Source: Deltaproteobacteria bacterium (lineage in GTDB: Bacteria > Myxococcota_A > UBA9160 > SZUA-336). Taken from it: 9,752 nt of DNA. Position numbers and translations under genes: made by a program. Below are positions 1 to 5,260 of this stretch, piece after piece. The stretch is taken from positions 1-9,752 of the forward strand of contig DAOVBF010000022.1 of NCBI GenBank assembly GCA_030673955.1. Reading direction: 5' to 3'. Under the pieces are notes generated by a model that saw nothing but the letters and a program-made list of their open reading frames with translations, searched no databases and had not been told where the DNA came from. The first letter of the stretch is position 1, and each line of letters opens with the position of its first letter.

Positions 1-21
1 ACCCAACCCGGAGACCCGGAG

Positions 22-41
22 GAGACGGCCTAGGCCCTCTC
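22..41. promoter_or_regulatory. 20-base interrupted palindrome upstream of tssA, possible operator
   Basis: The half-sites GAGACGGCCT and AGGCCCTCTC are reverse complements except for one C/C mismatch (positions 26 and 37), giving perfect dyad symmetry about 31/32. It lies in the 168-base leader before tssA, roughly 25 bases upstream of the GG-N10-GC promoter candidate. A site of this shape fits a dimeric regulator. It has no loop and no following T run, so it is not a terminator. Function is inferred from position and symmetry only, and GC-rich palindromes also arise by chance. Confidence 0.3.
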
Positions 42-65
42 GTGGGGTTGACTTCTCCTGACCGG

Positions 66-81
66 CGGTGGTGTACTTGCC
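66..81 (+). promoter_or_regulatory. Candidate sigma-54 type -24/-12 promoter for the T6SS operon
   Basis: GG at 67-68 and TTGC at 77-80 have exactly ten bases between GG and GC, the spacing required by sigma-54 (consensus TGGCACG-N4-TTGCW). The -12 half matches well, but the -24 half keeps only the GG. Transcription would start near 92, leaving a leader of about 77 bases before tssA. Many T6SS clusters in other bacteria are sigma-54 dependent, which raises the prior. A competing reading is a sigma-70-like pair, TTGACT at 48-53 and TGTACT at 72-77, with an 18-base spacer. Both are inferences from short motifs. Confidence 0.3.
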
Positions 82-168
82 AAGCCGTTGTTGCTGCTGG
101 TGATTCGGGGATTCGGCGCCCGGGATTAGGCCCAAGGGCCCGACACCGGAGAGAGGAAGCGAGGTTCC

Positions 169-1245
169 ATGATCGACCTCGAGAAGCTACTGGCCCCTAT
201 CAGCGAGGAGGCCCCCACAGGGGGCAACCTCCGGGACCGTGCCGGTGACCTGACCTTTCAGACGCTCGAGGAGCAGCGAACCGAGGTCGCACCCGAGGAC
301 GACCCTGCCGGAGCCGGTCGAGCCGCCAACTGGAAGGCGGTTGTCTCGGGCTGTGAAGAGGCCCTGGCTGCCTCCACCAAGGATCTCGAGCTGGCGGTCT
401 GGCTGACCGAGGGCCTGACCCGGGTGCATGGTCTTGAAGGTCTGACAACCGGTATTCGCCTGGTCACGGAGCTCACACAAAGCTTTTGGGATCGGCTCCA
501 CCCGGGGCTCGAGGCCGAGGGGGAGATCGTTCTGCCGGTGCGGGCACGGCCGTTGAGCTGGCTCGGGAGCTCGAAGGACTTCCTCCGTGCCGCTGCCGGC
601 TGTCCTATCCTATCCGGGGCCGACGGTCGCCAGCTGAGCTGGCAAGATTACAAGAACTCCATGCTCGTCGACGAGAAGCGCACCCTGTCAGACCCGAGCC
701 AGTACGAGGACTTGCTCGCGGCGGGCTACATCAGCGGAGAGGAATGGAACGCGCGGCTTGCCGCTGCTCCGCCTGCGGAGCTGCGGCAGGTCCTGGCTGA
801 GGTGATCCGGGGCCAGGAGGCGCTCGATGAGCTGCGCGCTCTGGCAGAGAAGCAGTTCGGCAGTGACGACGCCCCGAGCTTCCTGGGCCTCGGCGAAGTC
901 CTGTTCGACATCCGCGAGTATCTCGAACAGCGCGTCCCGAAGGAGGAGGGGGCTGTGGGGGGCGAGGCAGTTGCAGGGGCCGGGGGAGCCGCAGCGGCCG
1001 CTCCCGCTGCCCAGACCGGCCCGATCGGCAGCCGTGAAGACGCGCTGCGCAGGCTCGGCGAGGTGGCGGACTACTTCCGGCGCGCCGAGCCGCACAGCCC
1101 GATCTCCTATCTGGTGGAGCGCGCGGTCCGGTGGGGCCACATGCCGCTCATGGAGGTCCTGGAGGAATTCGTCGAAGATCCGACTGCGCTGGCTCGGATC
1201 CAGCACAATCTCGGCATCCGAGGGAGCGAGCGGACGGAGGAATGA
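169..1245 (+). CDS. tssA: T6SS protein TssA (ImpA family), cap/baseplate organiser
   Basis: A 358-residue cytoplasmic protein of the TssA/ImpA family, which binds the baseplate and the growing sheath and tube to coordinate polymerisation. The ImpA N-terminal domain occupies about residues 4-135, opening with LLAPISEEAPTGGNLR and including NWKAVVSGCEEAL (54-66) and the Trp-rich stretch around 107-132. A middle helical region runs to about 257. An Ala/Gly-rich linker (about 260-284) then leads to the conserved C-terminal domain (285-350), with SREDALRRLGEVADYFRR and PHSPISYLVERAVRWG. This resembles the long TssA1-type protein of P. aeruginosa (about 344 residues). The ATG at 169 is preceded by purine-rich GAGAGGAAGCGAGG (151-164) and gives the typical family N-terminus. 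It is the first gene of the run, and tssB starts 12 bases after its stop. Family assignment is secure; the exact subclass role is inferred. Confidence 0.95.
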   Translation: MIDLEKLLAPISEEAPTGGNLRDRAGDLTFQTLEEQRTEVAPEDDPAGAGRAANWKAVVSGCEEALAASTKDLELAVWLTEGLTRVHGLEGLTTGIRLVTELTQSFWDRLHPGLEAEGEIVLPVRARPLSWLGSSKDFLRAAAGCPILSGADGRQLSWQDYKNSMLVDEKRTLSDPSQYEDLLAAGYISGEEWNARLAAAPPAELRQVLAEVIRGQEALDELRALAEKQFGSDDAPSFLGLGEVLFDIREYLEQRVPKEEGAVGGEAVAGAGGAAAAAPAAQTGPIGSREDALRRLGEVADYFRRAEPHSPISYLVERAVRWGHMPLMEVLEEFVEDPTALARIQHNLGIRGSERTEE

Positions 1246-1257
1246 GGAGAAACCTAA

Positions 1258-1809
1258 ATGCCTGAGAGCATCTTTGATCGAAAAGCACGGGTGCGACCCC
1301 CTCGTGTTCACATCACCTATGAGGTCGAGACCGGAGGCGCCATGGTCATGAAGGAGATCCCCTTCGTGATGGGGGTGATGGCGGACCTTTCGGGGCAGCC
1401 GAAGCAGTCACTGGGGAAGCTCAAGGATCGCAAGTTCGTCGAGATCGATCGCGACAACTTCGACGACGTCCTTAAGAGCATGAAGCCGCGCCTCGCGATG
1501 CGAGTGGATAACACGCTCAAGGACGATGGCAGCGAGCTGGCCGTGGAGCTTGGCTTCGAGAAGCTCGCGGACTTCTTGCCCGACAGCGTTGTGCGTCAGG
1601 TGAAGCCGCTCTCGGATCTTCAGGACGTTCGCAACCAGCTCAAGGACCTGCTCGGGCGGATGGAAGGGAACGACCGTCTCGAAGAGCTGCTGGCTGCGAT
1701 CACGGACAACGAGGGAGTTCGTGACAAGCTGAAGGAGGTTTTGGGCGCGAGCGCACCTTCCAGTGAAGGCGGAGACAGCGGCGGCGACGCCGGCGGTCAG
1801 GAGGGCTAG
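1258..1809 (+). CDS. tssB: T6SS contractile sheath small subunit TssB (VipA/ImpB)
   Basis: Encodes the small sheath subunit, 183 residues. TssB pairs with TssC into protomers that polymerise into the contractile sheath around the Hcp tube in the cytoplasm. Family hallmarks are RPPRVHITYEVETGGA (13-28), KEIPFVMGVMADLSG (32-46), the RKFVEIDRDNF stretch (58-68) and the C-terminal FLPDSVVRQVKPLSDL (106-121) followed by a helix. The last 20 residues are Gly/Ser/Asp-rich (GGDSGGDAGG) and probably disordered. In the TagJ-containing class the TssB N-terminus is the TagJ docking element, and residues 2-12 here occupy that position. A clear Shine-Dalgarno, GAGGAGA (1244-1250), sits 7 bases before the ATG and overlaps the tssA stop. 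The gene is followed after three bases by tssC, its obligate partner. Confidence 0.97.
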   Translation: MPESIFDRKARVRPPRVHITYEVETGGAMVMKEIPFVMGVMADLSGQPKQSLGKLKDRKFVEIDRDNFDDVLKSMKPRLAMRVDNTLKDDGSELAVELGFEKLADFLPDSVVRQVKPLSDLQDVRNQLKDLLGRMEGNDRLEELLAAITDNEGVRDKLKEVLGASAPSSEGGDSGGDAGGQEG

Positions 1810-1812
1810 AAA

Positions 1813-3303
1813 ATGGCAAAAGCCCAGGAGAAGGCAGTAGCGGTCGAGCAGCTCGGAGAGCTCGAGGGCGGCGATATCCTCGAGCAGATGATCGACACCG
1901 GCATTCGGGCGACCGATGATTCGCAGCGCGAGCGGGCGCAGGATCTGATCAAGAACTTCGTCGAGCAGCTCCTCGACCCCGGCACGGTCGTCCAGAAGAG
2001 CGTGGTGAAGACGATCAACACCCGGATCGCGGTGATCGACGAGGTGCTCTCGAAGCAGGTCGACAAGATCCTCCACCACGAGGACTTCCAGAAGCTCGAA
2101 GCCTCTTGGCGAGGCCTGAACCAGCTCATCATGAGCAGCGAGACCTCCGAGACCCTGAAAGTCAGGGTGCTCAACGTGGCCAGGAAGGAGCTGAAGGCCG
2201 ACTTCGATGCGGCGGCCGAGTTCACCGAGAGCGCGCTCTGGAAGAAGATTTACGAGTACCAGTTTGGACTCTACGGGGGTGACCCCTTCGGCGCTCTGGT
2301 CGGCGACTACGAGTTTGACAAAGGTCCCCAGGACGTGGCTTTGCTGACGTCCATCAGCGAGGTCGCAGCTGCTGCGCACGCACCGTTTATCTCGGGCGTG
2401 GCGCCAAAGATGTTCGGGATGCAGAGCTTCACGCAGATGCCGGACCCGCGCGACCTGGCGAAGATCTTCGACAAGAGCAACCCCGATAACACGAAGTGGC
2501 TGTCCTTCCGCGATTCGGAGGACTCCCGCTTCGTCGCGCTGGCGCTGCCCCACACGCTTCGGCGTCTGCCCTACGGCGCTGAGACGGTTCCTGCGGAGGA
2601 TTTCAACTACGAGGAGGACGTCAGCGAGGAGCACGAGGACTATCTCTGGGGCAACGCCGCCTACGACTATGCGAACCGGCTGACGGCCGCGTTTGCGAAG
2701 CACCACTGGTGCGTTGCGATCCGCGGGCCAGAGGGCGGTGGGCTCGTCGAAGACCTGCCGATCCACGTTTTCAAGTCCCGCGAGGGAGATGTGAGCGCGA
2801 AGATCCCGACGGAGATCGCAATTCCGGACACGCGTGAGAAGGAGCTATCGGATCTCGGCTTCATCGGTCTGTTGCACTGTCAGAATACCGACTATGCAGC
2901 CTTCTTCGGTGGGAACTCCGTGCAGCGTGCCAAGAAGTACGACAAGGCCGAAGCGACCGCGAACGCCAAGCTATCGAGCCAGATCCCGTACCTGATGACG
3001 ACTTCGCGCATCGCGCACTACCTGAAGTCGATCTGCCGTGACAAGATCGGCTCCTTCATGTCGCGCGGTGAGTGCGAGTCCTTCCTCAACAACTGGATCA
3101 GCAACTACGTGCTCGCACAGGACGAGGCCTCGCAGAGTGCCAAGGCCGAGCGGCCGCTACGGGAGGCGCGGATCGAAGTCATCGATGATAAGGCGCGGCC
3201 CGGGTGCTACAAGGCGGTCGCCTACCTGAGGCCCCACTTCCAGCTCGAAGAGCTCGGGGTCTCCCTGCGCCTAGTGGCGGAGCTTCCGGAAGCCGCGAAG
3301 TAG
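1813..3303 (+). CDS. tssC: T6SS contractile sheath large subunit TssC (VipB/ImpC)
   Basis: A 496-residue large sheath subunit that forms the sheath with TssB and carries most of the contractile lattice. Hallmark blocks are WRGLNQLI (99-106), YGGDPFGALVGDYEF (154-168), WLSFRDSEDSRFVALALP (229-246), the DYLWGNAAYDYANRL helix (276-290), the DTREKELSDLGFIGLLHC block (339-356) with FFGGNSVQ (364-371), the IPYLMTTSRIAHYLK segment (391-405) and a C-terminal β-rich handshake region ending RPHFQLEELGVSLRLVAELP. Length is normal for the family and no interruption is seen. The N-terminal 30 residues are charged; in the V. cholerae-type class this end is the ClpV recognition helix, whereas the TagJ class differs there. 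The start is supported by AGGAGGG (1799-1805), 7 bases upstream inside the end of tssB. A 68-base gap with a hairpin follows. Confidence 0.97.
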   Translation: MAKAQEKAVAVEQLGELEGGDILEQMIDTGIRATDDSQRERAQDLIKNFVEQLLDPGTVVQKSVVKTINTRIAVIDEVLSKQVDKILHHEDFQKLEASWRGLNQLIMSSETSETLKVRVLNVARKELKADFDAAAEFTESALWKKIYEYQFGLYGGDPFGALVGDYEFDKGPQDVALLTSISEVAAAAHAPFISGVAPKMFGMQSFTQMPDPRDLAKIFDKSNPDNTKWLSFRDSEDSRFVALALPHTLRRLPYGAETVPAEDFNYEEDVSEEHEDYLWGNAAYDYANRLTAAFAKHHWCVAIRGPEGGGLVEDLPIHVFKSREGDVSAKIPTEIAIPDTREKELSDLGFIGLLHCQNTDYAAFFGGNSVQRAKKYDKAEATANAKLSSQIPYLMTTSRIAHYLKSICRDKIGSFMSRGECESFLNNWISNYVLAQDEASQSAKAERPLREARIEVIDDKARPGCYKAVAYLRPHFQLEELGVSLRLVAELPEAAK

Positions 3304-3316
3304 GAGAACGGTCAAC

Positions 3317-3349
3317 GTCTGTGTGACCGGTGGCAAACCGGGGTCAGAC
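3317..3349 (+). promoter_or_regulatory. Hairpin in the tssC-hcp gap, possible RNA processing or stability element
   Basis: GTCTG (3317-3321) pairs with CAGAC (3345-3349), and CCGGT (3327-3331) pairs with ACCGG (3337-3341) around the loop GGCAA. The two 5-bp stems are separated by a 5x3 internal loop. Alternative pairing of TGACC (3324-3328) with GGTCA (3342-3346) is also possible. No T run follows, so it does not look like an intrinsic terminator. It ends 22 bases before the hcp start codon, leaving the ribosome site free. A role in cleaving or stabilising the hcp part of the transcript is inference. Confidence 0.35.
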
Positions 3350-3371
3350 AGCAAAGAGAAAGGGGTAGGAA

Positions 3372-3860
3372 GTGACTGATGTGTATCTGAAAGTCGATGG
3401 AATCGATGGCGACACCACGGTGGAGGGTCACAAGAAGGAGATGTTGCTTCTCAGTTGGAGCATCAGCGCCAGCATGCCCGCGGGTCCGCGCGCGACGGGT
3501 GGGTCCGGCTCCGCTGGGACGAGCGTGCATGCTGACCTCAGCATCACCAAGATAGTGGACGAGGCCTCCAATAAGCTCCACGCGGCCTGCTGGAGCGGGA
3601 AGACCATTCCGAGCGCCGTCTTGACCCAGCAGCGCGCAGGCAAGAAAGAAGGGGAGAAGGTCGACTACCTCAGGCTCACCCTCTCCGACGTGCTAGTCAC
3701 CAGCATCTCCTCGTCAGGGGCGCCCGGGGACATACCCACTGAAAGCTTCACCCTGAACTACGCCAGCATCAAGCGGGAATACCGCACCACCGGTGTGAAA
3801 GGCGAAGCCGGCGGCTGGCAGAGTGAGGGCTGGGACATCGCGAAGGAGGAGAAGCTCTAG
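3372..3860 (+). CDS. hcp: T6SS inner tube protein Hcp (TssD)
   Basis: A 162-residue Hcp protein that forms hexameric rings stacked into the inner tube expelled on sheath contraction; Hcp rings can also carry effectors in their lumen. Family features are the N-terminal strand VYLKVDGIDGDTT (4-16), LLSWSIS (26-32) before a Gly/Ser-rich extended loop (about 37-50), VHADLSITKIVDEASNKLHAAC (52-73) with SGK at 75-77, the LTLSDVLVTSISSSG strand pair (102-116) and ESFTLNYASIKREY (124-137). The layout closely parallels P. aeruginosa Hcp1, with ordinary length and no C-terminal effector extension. The start is GTG at 3372, preceded by AGGGG (3361-3365), and gives the expected N-terminus. Hairpin-bearing gaps of 68 and 88 bases isolate this gene from its neighbours, consistent with separate tuning of an abundant structural protein. 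There is no signal peptide, as expected for T6SS export. Confidence 0.97.
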   Translation: MTDVYLKVDGIDGDTTVEGHKKEMLLLSWSISASMPAGPRATGGSGSAGTSVHADLSITKIVDEASNKLHAACWSGKTIPSAVLTQQRAGKKEGEKVDYLRLTLSDVLVTSISSSGAPGDIPTESFTLNYASIKREYRTTGVKGEAGGWQSEGWDIAKEEKL

Positions 3861-3895
3861 GCGCGCCCGGTCCTTCCTCTTTGCGGTTCGAGTCA

Positions 3896-3922
3896 CGGAG
3901 GGGAGAGGTTCTCCCTCCTCCG
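3896..3922 (+). terminator. Strong GC-rich hairpin after hcp, candidate attenuating terminator or 3' stabiliser
   Basis: CGGAG (3896-3900) pairs with CTCCG (3918-3922) and GGGAGA (3901-3906) with TCTCCC (3910-3915). This gives 11 base pairs with a 2-base bulge (3916-3917) and a 3-base loop (3907-3909). The following bases include GGTTTGTT (3927-3934), which is T-rich but not a clean T tract, so termination would probably be partial at most. It lies 35 bases after the hcp stop and 26 bases before tagJ. Reduced read-through to the baseplate genes, or protection of the hcp mRNA 3' end, are the likely roles; both are inferred from structure and position. Confidence 0.4.
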
Positions 3923-3948
3923 AAACGGTTTGTTACGGCGGGATGCTG

Positions 3949-4776
3949 ATGGACGCGAAACAGCTTTTCGAGAGCGGAAATCTTTCCGAAGCGATCGAGG
4001 CCCAGAACGCGGAGGTGAAGGCGCGTCCCACCGACCTCGATGCGCGCTACCTGCTGTCGGTGCTGCTGTGCTTTGAGGGGGATCTCGACCGCGCCTTCCT
4101 ACACCTGAACGTGATCGGCCAGCAGGATTCCGAGCTGGGTATGGGGTCGAACCTGTACCGCAGCCTCATTGTTGCCGAATCCCAGCGGCGCTCCGTCTAT
4201 ACGGAAGAGGGCCGGCCCCTGCTCCCACCCGACTGTCCCGAGAGTATCGAGACGCGGCTCGACGTGGTCCTGGCGCTGCGGCGGGGGGACAGTGAAGCCG
4301 CAAAGGTCGCCCTCGCACGGGCCGAGGAGCAGGAGCGCCCGCTCGAAGGCAAAGTGAACGGCGAGCTGGCGAGCGACGTGCGCGACTACGATGACTTCCT
4401 GGGACCGATCCTCGAGATCTATTCGGGTGGGAAGTACCTGTGGATGCCGTTCGAACGAGTGCGCAAGCTGGAGCTGCCGCCACCCTCGCACCAGCTGGAG
4501 CTGCTCTGGATTCCCGCCACCCTCGAGGACACGAGCGGTGCCCAGGCCTCGGTGCACCTTCCGGTGCTCTACGAGGGCTCACACCTCGCGGACGACGGGC
4601 GTGTCCGCGCGGGTCGGATGACGGAGTGGGGCGACCGCGAGGGGATCGGATTCCGCGGTCTCGGTCAGAAAGTCCTCCTCGCCCGGAAGGGCGAGGAATC
4701 CCGCGAGGTCGGTCTGCTCGAAGTCCGATCGCTCGAGCTGCTCGGTGCGCCCTCGCCCGAGGCTGTCCGTGGTTGA
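3949..4776 (+). CDS. tagJ: T6SS accessory protein TagJ (ImpE/HsiE family)
   Basis: A 275-residue protein of the ImpE/TagJ family, an accessory factor found in only some T6SS classes. In P. aeruginosa the homologue HsiE1 binds the TssB N-terminus and also ClpV1, and is proposed to help recruit the ATPase to the sheath. The N-terminal half is TPR-like and helical (AKQLFESGNLSEAIEAQNAE, then RPTDLDARYLLSVLLCFEGD). The C-terminal half has the family signature: DDFLGPILEIYSGGKYLWMP (about 148-167), LELLWIPATLEDTSGAQ (about 183-199), LPVLYEGS, then GRMTEWGDREGIGFRGLGQK and a final LLEVRSLELLG. Start choice: ATG at 3949 has GGGA five bases upstream. The in-frame ATG at 3943 adds only two residues, and an in-frame start at 3823 inside hcp adds 42 Arg-rich residues foreign to the family. 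Overlaps tssE by 8 bases. Confidence 0.92.
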   Translation: MDAKQLFESGNLSEAIEAQNAEVKARPTDLDARYLLSVLLCFEGDLDRAFLHLNVIGQQDSELGMGSNLYRSLIVAESQRRSVYTEEGRPLLPPDCPESIETRLDVVLALRRGDSEAAKVALARAEEQERPLEGKVNGELASDVRDYDDFLGPILEIYSGGKYLWMPFERVRKLELPPPSHQLELLWIPATLEDTSGAQASVHLPVLYEGSHLADDGRVRAGRMTEWGDREGIGFRGLGQKVLLARKGEESREVGLLEVRSLELLGAPSPEAVRG

Positions 4777-5260
4777 CGCATCGGATGCGGACCGCCTGCG
4801 GCCTTCACTGCTCGACCGGCTGATTGGGGATGAGCCGGGGACCCCGCGGGGGGTGTACGGCTACATCGGGCTCCGCGAGCTGCGCGAGTCGGTCGCGCGG
4901 GACCTCGAATGGCTGCTCAATAGCAAGCGCTGGCTGCCCTACGATCTCGAGGAGTTCCCGGAGGCCAATGACTCGGCGCTGACCTATGGTGTGCCCGACT
5001 TCTCGACTTATTCCTGGCGCAACCCCGGCGATGCGGATCAGATCGCGCGCTTGATCGAAGACACGGTTCGCCGCTTCGAGCCGCGCCTGGCGCCGAACAG
5101 CATCAAGGTCGAGCTCTTGCCGAGCGGGGCGGTGGACGATTTCAAGCTGAGCTTCCGGATCGATGCGGTTCTCCACGTGGAGCCCGTGCACGAGGCGGTG
5201 TCGTACGACACCGAGATGGACCTCGAGAGCACCGCGATTCGGATCAACCGGTCGAGTTGA
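4769..5260 (+). CDS. tssE: T6SS baseplate protein TssE (gp25-like)
   Basis: A 163-residue baseplate wedge subunit of the GPW/gp25 family, homologous to phage T4 gp25. It sits at the bottom of the sheath and nucleates polymerisation together with TssF and TssG. Visible hallmarks are RPSLLDRLIGDEP (11-23), the helix ELRESVARDLEWLLNSKRW (37-55), YGVPDFSTYSW (73-83), the segment IARLIEDTVRRFEPRL (92-107) containing the conserved Glu-Pro-Arg, and the C-terminal strands LSFRIDAVLHVEPVHEAVSY (127-146). The preferred start is GTG at 4769, with GAGG (4759-4762) 6 bases upstream, giving the family-like N-terminus. An in-frame GTG at 4745 would add eight residues inside tagJ. The gene overlaps tagJ by 8 bases, and its stop shares one base with the tssF ATG, indicating translational coupling. 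Confidence 0.95.
   Translation: MVDASDADRLRPSLLDRLIGDEPGTPRGVYGYIGLRELRESVARDLEWLLNSKRWLPYDLEEFPEANDSALTYGVPDFSTYSWRNPGDADQIARLIEDTVRRFEPRLAPNSIKVELLPSGAVDDFKLSFRIDAVLHVEPVHEAVSYDTEMDLESTAIRINRSS

Noticed and set aside
102..116. Direct repeat GATTCGG at 102-108 and 110-116
   Set aside because: Two seven-base copies with one spacer base are too short to support a functional claim.
129..140. GGCCC-AA-GGGCC inverted repeat in the tssA leader
   Set aside because: It has only five pairs with a two-base loop that cannot close normally, in very GC-rich sequence, so chance is a sufficient explanation.
42..248. Short plus-strand frame overlapping the start of tssA
   Set aside because: The product is Arg/Pro/Gly-rich, runs out of frame into the conserved TssA N-terminus and has no ribosome site. 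It is a compositional artefact.
1408..2766. Minus-strand open frame of 452 codons opposite tssB/tssC
   Set aside because: It lies antisense to two unmistakable T6SS genes and its translation is rich in Leu/Val/Arg with no recognisable domain. Long antisense frames are common in high-GC genes.
3331..3350. TGGCA in the tssC-hcp gap as a possible sigma-54 promoter for hcp
   Set aside because: No GC pair occurs at the required 10-base spacing after the GG (positions 3344-3345 are TC), so the element fails the sigma-54 rule.
3823..3948. Upstream-extended start for tagJ inside hcp
   Set aside because: It would add 42 Arg/Ser-rich residues translated through the end of hcp and through the hairpin. 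TagJ-family proteins begin at the AKQLFESG-like helix, so ATG 3949 (or 3943) is preferred.
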